Assembly: GCA_910585005.1 (NCBI GenBank) | Contig: CAJUCN010000003.1 | Location: 186,001-250,000 of the forward strand | Source of the DNA: an uncultured Lachnospiraceae bacterium | GTDB taxonomy: Bacteria; Bacillota; Clostridia; Lachnospirales; Lachnospiraceae | Length of the DNA stretch: 64,000 nucleotides | Reading direction: 5' to 3' | Shown: positions 1-8,773 of the stretch, piece after piece | Layout of the letters: each line of letters opens with the position of its first letter | Position numbering within the stretch: position 1 is the stretch's first letter | Position numbers and translations under genes: made by a program | Notes under the pieces: model-generated | Database searches by the model: none | The model's input: only the letters and a program-made list of their open reading frames with translations | What the model was told of the DNA's origin: nothing

Positions 1-1
1 A

Positions 2-1459
2 ACGGATTACGGGATACCTGTAACATTTTTTGTGGATTCTGATAAGAGGTTAGAGGGTAAAAAGAAGTGCGGACTGCCTATATATATGCCGGATAAAATA
101 GATATTCTCAAGGAGGATGTTATTGTTATTGAGGCTTTAGAAAAATGGAGAGAGTTAGATCGTACAATTTGTGAAAAGTATAAAAAAAGGTATTATTTTA
201 GTTTAAATTCAGATGAGATTAGCAAGGAAGTTACATTTAATGACGGTGTAGGTGAGAAAAAATTATTTTGTTTAAAAAATTTTGCGCTTTTCAGTCATTT
301 TGCGGGAAAGAAGGTATACATTTACGGTCTTGGTGGGGCGGAAAGAGAGTTTACAAAATATTTGGAATTATTGGATTTCAGTTTTGCAGGTTTTCTTATA
401 GATGAGACAGATGATTTTGATGAAGAGTGTAAGGAATATCCAATTAAATATGTTGAAGAAATATTGAATGAAGAGGGCTGGTATATTTGGGCATATGATC
501 GGGAAAGGGCTAAGAGACTGGATGAACTTGGTCTGAGTTATTTTAAGGATTACTTTGTGAAGGAGTATACTTGGGATATAACCAGAAAGAGAAAAAATAT
601 ATTAGATATAAATTTAGGGCATAATTATTTGTCAGATAGTAAATATCCGGGCTTTGAGGTTTATGGTGAGGAGCGGAAGGAAAATTTTAAAATTGTAGTT
701 CTGGGAAATTCGACAACAGATGGCGTGTCGCATCCGTTTAAATCATGGCCGCAATTGCTTTACGAACAGCTTGGAGGAAGAAGTATAACCGTCTATAATG
801 GAGGTGTGTGGGGTTATACATCGGGGATAGAGCTGATAAAATTAATTAGAGATGTGCTATGGATGACACCCGACATGATTATTGTGTGCGATGGCATTAA
901 TGATCTTAATAATAATGTTCAGTACCCTTTTAAGAACGTCTACTTAGATAAAGCATTTGAATATGCAAAGCTACATTTGAAAGAGAATGACAATAATTTT
1001 GACAGAAACGATATTCCGTTATGCAGAGGGATAGAATCACAGTATGACAGGTTTGAAAATTGGCTAACCAATATACAAACAATGTATGCAGTTGCAAAAG
1101 AAAGGAATATTTGTTTTTTCAGTTTTTGCCAACCGGTGCTTACCAGTAAAAAAGTAATGACTGTGCGGGAAAAGAATATGCTTCTTTCTATTAAGAGTAC
1201 TGCAATTTCACTCCAGATAAGAGAAGCGTTTAGAAACCGTATGGAGCAAATGTCATGTAAACCCCAATATATGTATGATTTGTCAAATATTTTTGATGAA
1301 GAAGATGATGTTTATATGGATATATGCCATGTATGGGAAAAAGGGAACAGGATTATTGCGGAAGAAATAAAAAAGGTGATTTTACCAGAATTGCCTGATT
1401 GGCTGCAAGAAGGAAAAGAATATTATCCGTTAGATGAAGGGAGAAAAAGAAATGGGTAA
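2..1459 (+). CDS. SGNH/GDSL-type hydrolase with Rossmann-like modules, 5'-truncated by window edge
   Basis: The reading frame is open to the window edge, so the true start lies upstream; the GTG at 32 is internal. The codons before it (Tyr-Gly-Ile-Pro-Val-Thr-Phe-Phe) align with the middle of the first module of the paralogue at 1851. Numbering from codon 32, a second Rossmann-like module begins at about residue 93 (KKVYIYGLGG). The C-terminal half is an SGNH hydrolase: block I GNSTTDG with Ser227, block III GIND around 288-291, and a terminal D-x-C-H at 430-433. The family removes or transfers acyl groups, so O-acetyl editing of a glycan is a reasonable inference. The protein has no membrane segment and is probably cytoplasmic. 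Confidence 0.85.
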   Translation, partial: TDYGIPVTFFVDSDKRLEGKKKCGLPIYMPDKIDILKEDVIVIEALEKWRELDRTICEKYKKRYYFSLNSDEISKEVTFNDGVGEKKLFCLKNFALFSHFAGKKVYIYGLGGAEREFTKYLELLDFSFAGFLIDETDDFDEECKEYPIKYVEEILNEEGWYIWAYDRERAKRLDELGLSYFKDYFVKEYTWDITRKRKNILDINLGHNYLSDSKYPGFEVYGEERKENFKIVVLGNSTTDGVSHPFKSWPQLLYEQLGGRSITVYNGGVWGYTSGIELIKLIRDVLWMTPDMIIVCDGINDLNNNVQYPFKNVYLDKAFEYAKLHLKENDNNFDRNDIPLCRGIESQYDRFENWLTNIQTMYAVAKERNICFFSFCQPVLTSKKVMTVREKNMLLSIKSTAISLQIREAFRNRMEQMSCKPQYMYDLSNIFDEEDDVYMDICHVWEKGNRIIAEEIKKVILPELPDWLQEGKEYYPLDEGRKRNG

Positions 1460-1811
1460 AAATGATAAAGAAAAAAATCTCTTACAGGAATGGGGAACAC
1501 AGAATAATGTAAAATATTGCTTTACTGACATTGATAAAGAGAGAAAGAGCTATTTTATTAGTAGAGAGGGGAATGAGACTCCTTATATTAGAGAGTATGG
1601 TTTTGAAACGCTGCCAGAACTAACAAAAGAATTAGATTCTCTGTGGGGGGGGGATTTAGGAGAAATAATGGCGCAGATTAAGAAAATTATTGGTATTGCC
1701 GTTTTGAAGAATAAACCCGGTAAAGTGATATTGAGTGAAGTTAAAGAGAGTAATCATGAAATAAAAAAGGAAACGGAAGATAGATTACCTGCTTTTATTT
1801 ATAATTTTTAA
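1452..1811 (+). CDS. hypothetical protein of 119 residues with a poly-G tract in its coding sequence
   Basis: I do not recognise a family. The ATG at 1452 is chosen over one at 1434 because GAAGGGAG (1436-1443) sits 8 bases ahead of it. It overlaps the upstream hydrolase by 8 bases, which suggests translational coupling. The protein is charged and soluble, without signal peptide or membrane segment, and has a hydrophobic stretch near the C-terminal half (IIGIAVL). A run of nine G residues at 1645-1653 lies in the coding sequence; loss or gain of one base would replace the last third of the protein. It sits between two paralogous SGNH proteins, so an accessory role to them is possible but unproven. 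Confidence 0.55.
   Translation: MGKNDKEKNLLQEWGTQNNVKYCFTDIDKERKSYFISREGNETPYIREYGFETLPELTKELDSLWGGDLGEIMAQIKKIIGIAVLKNKPGKVILSEVKESNHEIKKETEDRLPAFIYNF
1645..1653 (+). repeat. poly-G homopolymer tract (G9) inside a coding region
   Basis: Nine consecutive G residues in an otherwise A+T-rich gene, read in frame as Trp-Gly-Gly-Asp. Such tracts can slip during replication and cause phase variation in surface-structure loci; whether this one does is inference. Confidence 0.8.
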
Positions 1812-1850
1812 GGTAATATTTTTCAGTAAAAAATTAGCATAATAGGAAGA

Positions 1851-3662
1851 ATGAAAATGGCTGGTACACAAGCACAAGAATTATTGGTTATAAATCCTTT
1901 ATTATATAGTGCAGAAGAGAAATATATTTGGATTGATGAGTCAATTGATGAACGTAGAAATGCACAATGTTTATTCGATTATTTGTTGAAAAGGAAAATT
2001 TATGTAAATGGATTTGTATCAAAATCTAAATTGCTAACAGGATTGAAAATGTATAACAAGAAGATCCTGGGTTCCTGTATGCTGAATAAAAAGCAATTGA
2101 TTTTTTCTGATACTTATTTCCGGCCTTATTGTTCAGAAAAAGAATTTGGTATACAAAATGCAAGAATAATTAATCCTGATTTGGACAAAAGGGAGATTGT
2201 TATCTGGGGGGCCGGCATTACAGGGGACAAGGTATATCAAATATTGGCGGAAAATGGTTATACTGTTAAGTTCTTTATAGACTCAGCAATAACAAAAAGA
2301 AATACTTTTAAATTTGGCCTGCCAGTTTATCAGCCGGAATATTTAGAGGATTTTGAAGAGGATATTGTTGTTATTGAGGCAATGGAAAATTGGAAATTAT
2401 TAGATGATAGTATTAAAGAGCGGAAATGGAAGAGATTTCATTTTAACTTTGAGGCATTGCTGGAAGGTATTGTTTGCGACGTAAATGGGGAGAAAAAAAG
2501 TCTATTTAGCCTTGCATCTTTTTGGATGTTTAATCATTTTGTGGATAAAAAAGTGTATATTTATGGAAATGGGGCTATTGAAAAAGAATTTGCTGAGTAT
2601 TTAGGATTGATGGATTATGATTTTTGTGGGTTTCTGATTGATTGCGATGAGGAAGAAGCTAATAGATGTAAATACATTGAAGAAATATTATATGAAGAGG
2701 GTTATTATATTTGGATATATGACAAGTATAAGGCAGAAAAGTTAAATGAATTAGGATTAAAATGGCTTGAGCAGTGGGAATGCAATGGCTATTTATGGGA
2801 TGTTACGTCAGATAGGAAACAGGGATTAGATATCAACTTGGGATTTACCTTAGTAACGGAAAGCGGTTATCCGGGAATTGTTGTTTATGGGCGGGACAGA
2901 CAAGCAGATTATAAGATTGCGGTGATAGGCGGATCGACCGCAGATGGAACGGTGTATTCATTTAAATCCTGGCCGCAACTATTATATGAAGAATTATGCG
3001 AAGATTTGAAAAAAGATGAAATAACGATTTATAATTGCGGAGTAAGTGGGTATACATCAGGGCAGGAATTGATAAAACTTGTAAGGGATGTGTTGTTGTT
3101 GAACCCGAATATGATAATTGTATATGATGGGGGCAATGAGTTGAATATTGATATTGAACATCCCTTTGCATTTTCATACGCACAAAAGATATATGAGTTT
3201 GCAAATGAACATATGGTGAAAGACAGCAATGCGATTTTTACTGATAAGGTATGTGAAGGAGTTGCTAGTAAAGGGAATAGATTTGATGGATGGTTGTTCA
3301 ATATTCGAAATATGCATGCTATTGCCAAGGAACATAATATACGATTTTTTAGTTTTTGTCAGCCCATTTTAAGTTGTAAAGAGGGAAAGACAGAAAAAGA
3401 AAAAAATATGCTGTTGTCTATGCAGAGCGGGCAGGCAGATTTTCAGGAAAAAGAATATTTTAGAAGATGTTTTATGGAGAGAAAGGATATCCCCAATTAT
3501 ATTTTTAATTTTACAAATATTTTTGATAATGTAGATGATGTTTTTATGGATAGCTGCCATGTAAAAAATGAAGAAGGAAACAGAATTGTTGCTGGAAAAA
3601 TTAAAGAGGTAATTTATGAAACAGTTCTTAAGGACATAGGGTATGACATATCTGGAGTTTGA
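1851..3662 (+). CDS. SGNH/GDSL-type hydrolase with tandem Rossmann-like modules
   Basis: This is the full-length paralogue of the gene at the window start (603 residues). Two clear modules precede the hydrolase: IVIWGAG at about 116 with the acidic strand FFID near 141-144, and KKVYIYGNG at about 233. Residues 50-95 look like a third, degenerate copy lacking the glycine loop. The SGNH domain runs from about 354 to the end: GGSTADG (Ser362), GGNE in block III (426-430) and a final D-S-C-H. Catalytic Ser, Asn, Asp and His are therefore all present. The likely role is deacylation or O-acyl transfer on a glycan or glycolipid, inferred from the fold. Start ATG follows AGGAAG. It overlaps the next gene by 20 bases. 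Confidence 0.82.
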   Translation: MKMAGTQAQELLVINPLLYSAEEKYIWIDESIDERRNAQCLFDYLLKRKIYVNGFVSKSKLLTGLKMYNKKILGSCMLNKKQLIFSDTYFRPYCSEKEFGIQNARIINPDLDKREIVIWGAGITGDKVYQILAENGYTVKFFIDSAITKRNTFKFGLPVYQPEYLEDFEEDIVVIEAMENWKLLDDSIKERKWKRFHFNFEALLEGIVCDVNGEKKSLFSLASFWMFNHFVDKKVYIYGNGAIEKEFAEYLGLMDYDFCGFLIDCDEEEANRCKYIEEILYEEGYYIWIYDKYKAEKLNELGLKWLEQWECNGYLWDVTSDRKQGLDINLGFTLVTESGYPGIVVYGRDRQADYKIAVIGGSTADGTVYSFKSWPQLLYEELCEDLKKDEITIYNCGVSGYTSGQELIKLVRDVLLLNPNMIIVYDGGNELNIDIEHPFAFSYAQKIYEFANEHMVKDSNAIFTDKVCEGVASKGNRFDGWLFNIRNMHAIAKEHNIRFFSFCQPILSCKEGKTEKEKNMLLSMQSGQADFQEKEYFRRCFMERKDIPNYIFNFTNIFDNVDDVFMDSCHVKNEEGNRIVAGKIKEVIYETVLKDIGYDISGV

Positions 3663-4899
3663 AAATTTATGGGGGAGTCGGAAAAGTGAAATTTGTTTAT
3701 TTGGAGCCGGTAGAATTGGGAGAACGTGGGGATATGATTTAGTAACTGCTTCTGGGGCTAAAGTGAATTTTTTCTGTGATAATAAGATAACTTCCGGAAC
3801 AAAAATTCGCGATGGCGTAGAAGTTTGTGACATGCAGTACTTATACAGAAATAAAGAAAAAGTGCAGGTCTTTTTGACAGTAAGCCAGCAATATCAGAAA
3901 AACATAATTAGCCAATTGAAGGAACATGGTATCAGTGATGTAATTATTGTAGATTATAACCTGTTAATTGAAATTCTTGATAGCATAGATGTTTCAGGTA
4001 AGGAAGAAGTAAAGCATCGGTACTATGCAATCTATAATGATATAGAATATCTTAAAAAAAGGTTTATGTGGAGAACTGGGTATAGGCTCAATATTGATAA
4101 TCCGGTTACTTTTAACGAAAAGTTGCAATGGCTTAAAATCTATGATCGTAATCCTCAATATACACAAATGGTAGACAAATACGAAGCAAAAAAATATGCA
4201 GCAGGGAAAATAGGGATAGAATATATAATACCGACTTTAGGAGTATGGGGGAGCTTTGGGGAGATTGCATTCGATAAACTCCCTGATCAATTTGTTTTGA
4301 AGTGTACCCATGATTCGGGAAGCGTGGCCATCATAGACAGAAAAAATGGATTTGACATAGAGCAAACGAAAAAAGAGTTTGATGCGGCGCTAAAAACAAA
4401 TTATTTTTGGATAGAAAGAGAGTGGCCATATAAAAATGTGCCGAGAAAGATTATTGCTGAAAAATATTTAGGTAGTTTATCTAAGGAAGAAATTAAGGAT
4501 TACAAGTTTCTTTGCTTTAATGGCAGAGTAAAAATGATATTTACTTGTACAGAAAGACATGCAAAAGAAGGTTTAAAAGTAACATTTTTTGACAGTGAAT
4601 GGAGGAGAATGCCATTCGAAAGACATTATCCATCAAGCAAGAAAGAAATTGTAAAGCCTGAAAATTTAAAACTTATGATTGATCTGGCGGAACGAATGAG
4701 CGAAGGAATTCCGTTTGTCAGAGTAGACTTTTATGAAATAGAAAATAAAGTTTATTTTGGTGAAATGACTTTTTTTCCTGGAGGAGGTATGGAGGAATTT
4801 GAACCGTGGGAATGGGACAAAATTTTAGGAGACTGGATTGTCCTTCCAAAAGGGTTAAAACATGACAACAGAGATAAGCAGGAGGTTTCAGATGCCTAA
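3643..4899 (+). CDS. Rossmann-like module fused to TupA-like ATP-grasp protein
   Basis: 418 residues. Residues about 12-105 form the recurrent module (ICLFGAGRIGR, then FFCDN). Residues about 125-400 match the TupA-like ATP-grasp family found in polysaccharide clusters: the NEKLQWLKIYDRNP entry motif, a conserved DKYEAKKYA segment, VLKCTHDSGS, KYKFLCFNG-like and EMTFFPGGG motifs. TupA-type proteins are linked to teichuronopeptide synthesis, where an ATP-grasp enzyme would ligate an acidic group to an amine. Here the probable role is forming an amide or ester on the surface polymer; the substrate is unknown. Its start overlaps the previous gene by 20 bases and its stop overlaps the next by 8, consistent with one operon. 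Confidence 0.8.
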   Translation: MTYLEFENLWGSRKSEICLFGAGRIGRTWGYDLVTASGAKVNFFCDNKITSGTKIRDGVEVCDMQYLYRNKEKVQVFLTVSQQYQKNIISQLKEHGISDVIIVDYNLLIEILDSIDVSGKEEVKHRYYAIYNDIEYLKKRFMWRTGYRLNIDNPVTFNEKLQWLKIYDRNPQYTQMVDKYEAKKYAAGKIGIEYIIPTLGVWGSFGEIAFDKLPDQFVLKCTHDSGSVAIIDRKNGFDIEQTKKEFDAALKTNYFWIEREWPYKNVPRKIIAEKYLGSLSKEEIKDYKFLCFNGRVKMIFTCTERHAKEGLKVTFFDSEWRRMPFERHYPSSKKEIVKPENLKLMIDLAERMSEGIPFVRVDFYEIENKVYFGEMTFFPGGGMEEFEPWEWDKILGDWIVLPKGLKHDNRDKQEVSDA

Positions 4900-6352
4900 A
4901 GTTTTTTTTGAATGGTTAGAACAAAGCGAATATCCTAGAACATTACCCTATGATCCTGAGGTAAAATATCCGGAATGTCCTTTTGAATTTGCTGTGAGCA
5001 GCAGCGAAAAAAACGATATATATCGTATGATACGGGAGATATTTATTGCAAATGATATGGATCGGGAAAATGTTGATACAGCTAAATGGAATCCGCTAGG
5101 AGAATATATTGTTCCCGGCAACGTAGTACTGATAAAGCCTAATATGGTTTCGCATGTCAATATAGCAGAGAAAGATAAAAAAAAGGGGTTAGACTGCCTT
5201 ATTACGCATCCTTCAGTTGTAAGATGTCTTTTTGATTATGTGTATATTGCGTTACAGGGAAGAGGAAAAATTATTATTGCAGATGCTCCGGTGCAAAATT
5301 GTGATTTCGAAATACTTTTGAAAGATAGTGGATATAAAGAATTGTTTTGTTATCTTAAGAGGAAAGAGACACTAGATTTGTCAATTGATTTTGCTGATTT
5401 GAGGGAAACGGTATTGTATTGGAGCAATGGAGAAATGCGGCAATGCGAAAATCCTAAAAAAAAATATAAGAGTGTAGTAGTGGACTTAGGTGAAGAATCA
5501 TTTTTTTATGATATCAAAAATAAGAAAAAATTAAGAGTTACGAATTATGCTGCAAGAGATACCATAACGCATCATATTAATGGAAAAAACGAATATTGTG
5601 TGAGTGAAGCGTTATTAGATGCAGATGTCATAGTTAATATTCCGAAGCCAAAGACACATCGGATAGCCGGATATACGGCAGCATTAAAAAATATGATTGG
5701 AACGAATACGAGAAAGGAATATTTACCACACCATCGCCAGGGTGGGGAAAAAAGTGGGGGAGACGAATACCTTGATTCAAATCAGATATTAAAATATATG
5801 AATACGAAAGGAAATGATGTCAAGAACTGGGCTTTAAAGTATCAGTTTGCACATGTGACGAAGATTGCCAATGATTTTTCACGCCGGATTGGAAGAGTAT
5901 TGAACCGTAAGGAAGAAAATAGAAAGCAATTTGGGATGTGGTATGGAAATGATACAATATGGAGGAGCATTTTAGACGTCAATCATATTGTTTACTTTTG
6001 CAATAGAAATGGAATAATGTGTAAGGAAAAACAAAGAAAAGTTATACATTTTGGAGATATGATTGTGTGTGGTGAAAAAGAAGGACCATTACAGCCAAGC
6101 TATAAAAAGGTGGGAGGTATCCTGTTTTCAGATCATCCTATTATGTTTGATTATTGTGTTGTAAAGCTGATGGGATTTCACTATAAGAAGTTTCCGGTAT
6201 TAGTAAATGCGTTAAAGGATAAGTTGCTGATGGAAGAGGATAATGAAAAGATGATGTTGCGTAGTAACGTTGAAAGATACAATGTAGCAGTTGAGGAGAT
6301 AAAGGATAACTTTGCTTTTGAACCGACAACAGGATGGAAAGGACATATTTAA
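4892..6352 (+). CDS. DUF362-domain protein
   Basis: The ATG at 4892 is preferred over one at 4862 because AGGAGG at 4880-4885 is correctly placed; this gives 486 residues and an 8-base overlap with the ATP-grasp gene. Family signatures are VLIKPNMVS, a THPSVVRCL helix, GKIIIADAP, and NIPKPKTH followed by ALKNMIGTNTR. DUF362 proteins often carry 4Fe-4S ferredoxin motifs; none is visible here. The family's biochemical function is not established. Its position in an all-glycan operon suggests a modification step on a precursor, but I will not assign a reaction. Confidence 0.75.
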   Translation: MPKVFFEWLEQSEYPRTLPYDPEVKYPECPFEFAVSSSEKNDIYRMIREIFIANDMDRENVDTAKWNPLGEYIVPGNVVLIKPNMVSHVNIAEKDKKKGLDCLITHPSVVRCLFDYVYIALQGRGKIIIADAPVQNCDFEILLKDSGYKELFCYLKRKETLDLSIDFADLRETVLYWSNGEMRQCENPKKKYKSVVVDLGEESFFYDIKNKKKLRVTNYAARDTITHHINGKNEYCVSEALLDADVIVNIPKPKTHRIAGYTAALKNMIGTNTRKEYLPHHRQGGEKSGGDEYLDSNQILKYMNTKGNDVKNWALKYQFAHVTKIANDFSRRIGRVLNRKEENRKQFGMWYGNDTIWRSILDVNHIVYFCNRNGIMCKEKQRKVIHFGDMIVCGEKEGPLQPSYKKVGGILFSDHPIMFDYCVVKLMGFHYKKFPVLVNALKDKLLMEEDNEKMMLRSNVERYNVAVEEIKDNFAFEPTTGWKGHI

Positions 6353-6387
6353 TATAATAAAATCGTTATGAGGAGGAATTTGCAGAT

Positions 6388-7563
6388 ATGGATAATTTAA
6401 TATCGGTAATAGTACCCATATACAATGTAGAACGTTATTTACGAAAATGTATAGATAGTATTATGAGTCAGACGTATCAGAATTTGCAAATTTTATTGAT
6501 AGATGACGGTTCCTCTGATCAATCGGGGAATATCTGTGAAGAATATGCACGACTGGACCGAAGAATAGAGGTTGTCCATAAAAAGAACGGAGGACCGGCG
6601 AGCGCGCGAAAAACAGGAATTGCATTGGCCAGAGGAGAATATGTAAGTTTTGTAGATGCAGATGACTATATTGATGCAGAACTTTACCAGAGGCTATTGG
6701 AGGATATTCTAGTCAGTGATGCCGATATAGTACATAGCGGATGTATTATAGAAAATAATGGATTGATAAGAAAAAATAATAAGTACAAAACCGGTATTTA
6801 TGATTTGGCAGATTCCCACGCTGAGTTTATTAAAACATATATTTTGAAAATGAATAGTAATGTACATATGGATCATAATGTTTTTTCAAAGCTTTTTAAA
6901 ACTGACTTGGTAAAGGTAAGCGATGAAATAGTGCCTGCTTCTCAAAAAAGAGGAGAGGATTTGTTATTGGTTTGTAGCTGTATATTAAATAGTAATAAAG
7001 TTTTTTTGGATACGAGAGCAGGCTATCACTATGTGATGAGAGATAATTCCATAACGCATTGTTATCATATGGAAAGCGCTATAGAGTTCGGCGTGTTGTA
7101 TGATTGCCTTATAAGTTTGTTTAAAAAATATAACGTTTTGGATGATGTTAGAAGGGAATTGACAATATATTTTAAGAATGAATATTTAAATCTTTTATCC
7201 CAAGTGTCAAAATGTGTACTTATTCCCAGATATGAGTTTGCGGATATTGCCAGTATTAGGGGAAAAAGAATAGTATTGTATGGAGCAGGAAAGGTAGGAC
7301 AGAATTATTATGCCCAAATGTGTAAATATGATGAGATAAAGATTGTAGCCTGGGCAGATAGAGACTTTAAAAAATTTAATTATAACTATAAAGAGGTGGT
7401 TGGCAAAGACACGATATTAAACTTTGATTTTGATCTGTTGATCATAGCATTATTGGATGAGACGGTTGCCGGGTCTGTAAAAAAGGAATTTATAGATATG
7501 GGAATTGCCGAAAATAAAATTGTATGGAAGGAACCATTAAAAGTTTTGGATACGGAAATATAG
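6388..7563 (+). CDS. GT2 glycosyltransferase with C-terminal Rossmann-like module
   Basis: 391 residues. The N-terminal GT-A domain has the GT2 signature: ISVIVPIYNVERYL, LLIDDGSSD, and the metal-binding DADD at residues 90-93. A stretch of about 60 residues links it to the recurrent module at about 292-385 (RIVLYGAGKVGQ, then IVAWADRD). The enzyme probably transfers a sugar from a nucleotide-sugar donor to a membrane-linked acceptor on the inner face; donor and linkage cannot be read from sequence. Start ATG follows GAGGAGG with good spacing. No membrane segment is seen. Confidence 0.88.
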   Translation: MDNLISVIVPIYNVERYLRKCIDSIMSQTYQNLQILLIDDGSSDQSGNICEEYARLDRRIEVVHKKNGGPASARKTGIALARGEYVSFVDADDYIDAELYQRLLEDILVSDADIVHSGCIIENNGLIRKNNKYKTGIYDLADSHAEFIKTYILKMNSNVHMDHNVFSKLFKTDLVKVSDEIVPASQKRGEDLLLVCSCILNSNKVFLDTRAGYHYVMRDNSITHCYHMESAIEFGVLYDCLISLFKKYNVLDDVRRELTIYFKNEYLNLLSQVSKCVLIPRYEFADIASIRGKRIVLYGAGKVGQNYYAQMCKYDEIKIVAWADRDFKKFNYNYKEVVGKDTILNFDFDLLIIALLDETVAGSVKKEFIDMGIAENKIVWKEPLKVLDTEI

Positions 7564-7603
7564 AAAAGATAATATTTTATAAAATTCATTTTGGAGAAAA
7601 TAT

Positions 7604-8773
7604 ATGAAAATTTCAATCATTACAGTATGCTTGAATCGTGTTGCGACCATCGAGAAAGCGATACAGAGCGTAATAAATCAGGGTTACGATAAGATAGAGT
7701 ATATCATAATAGATGGGGGATCAACTGATGGAACAGTAGATATTATCAGAAAGTATGAGGAGTATCTGGCATATTGGGTCAGTGAGGAGGATAAAGGGAT
7801 CTATGATGCAATGAATAAAGGGATTGCAAAGGCAACAGGGGATATCGTTGCCTTTTTAAATAGTGATGACTGGTATGAAGACAATATTTTATTTAAGGTT
7901 GCTGCTTATTTTGAACAGTTTCGTCCTATGATTTTGAGTGGAATGATTAATACGCTTCAAAAAGGGCAGTGGAAGAAAAAGGTATTGGAATTTGACAACG
8001 AAGAAGAAAACATAAGAATAGGTATGAACTGTCGGCATCCGGCAACATTTGTAAGAAAAGAAATTTTTGATAGGTTTGGAGGATTTGATACACGATATAA
8101 GATTGCTGCTGATTATGAATGGCTGCTTCGGATGTATGATGAAGGTATCAGGATTCTGAAAGTAGATGATGTTTTTACCAATTTCAGTACCAAGGGCGTT
8201 TCGTCTAGTAATTTGAAATTGACAATTAAAGAGGCCAGGCAGATTGCATTGTCGGCGCTTGAAAAAAATAAAGATTTATATTTAGAAGAAAAAGAAGCGT
8301 GGAGAGAAAAAATTTATGAGTTATATGATAGAGAACAAAAGTTTTTGGAAGTTAAAAATATAATCCGGGACAGTCAAATAAGGTGTTTCCCAAATGTAAA
8401 AATGAAAATGCTGGATTGTTTTACAGAAAAGGCATATGTAATTTGGGGCAGAGGGGCTATCGGAGAAGAAGCATATTCTTTGTTATTGCAGCTTAGCTTG
8501 AGTGTAAATTTTTTTATAGATAGTTATATTAAGACGGAAGAAGAAAGTTTTCATGAATTGCCTGTAAAACCACCACAGGCAGTCAGGCAGGGGGAAAAAG
8601 TAATTGTAGCATCCACAGAGTATGAAGATGAAATTGTTTCTTGCTTGGAGAAAATGGGATTTTCGAAAAACATAGATTATATTTTGTATAGTGAACTTTT
8701 CATACAGCTTGTAAAGGCATATCGAATAGGAATGATGGAATACCCAAATGAAGATAATGTATTTTATGGATAA
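7604..8773 (+). CDS. GT2 glycosyltransferase (WcaA-like) with C-terminal Rossmann-like module
   Basis: 389 residues. GT2 features are ISIITVCLNR, IIIDGGSTDGT and FLNSDDWY (the NSDD variant of the DxD motif, about residues 86-89), followed by an RHPATFV segment and AADYEWLLR typical of WcaA/WcaE-like enzymes. From about residue 275 the recurrent module follows (YVIWGRGAIGE, then FFIDS). Soluble or peripherally membrane associated. It starts 41 bases after the previous gene with TTGGAGA as ribosome binding site, and its 3' end overlaps the next gene by 26 bases. Confidence 0.87.
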   Translation: MKISIITVCLNRVATIEKAIQSVINQGYDKIEYIIIDGGSTDGTVDIIRKYEEYLAYWVSEEDKGIYDAMNKGIAKATGDIVAFLNSDDWYEDNILFKVAAYFEQFRPMILSGMINTLQKGQWKKKVLEFDNEEENIRIGMNCRHPATFVRKEIFDRFGGFDTRYKIAADYEWLLRMYDEGIRILKVDDVFTNFSTKGVSSSNLKLTIKEARQIALSALEKNKDLYLEEKEAWREKIYELYDREQKFLEVKNIIRDSQIRCFPNVKMKMLDCFTEKAYVIWGRGAIGEEAYSLLLQLSLSVNFFIDSYIKTEEESFHELPVKPPQAVRQGEKVIVASTEYEDEIVSCLEKMGFSKNIDYILYSELFIQLVKAYRIGMMEYPNEDNVFYG

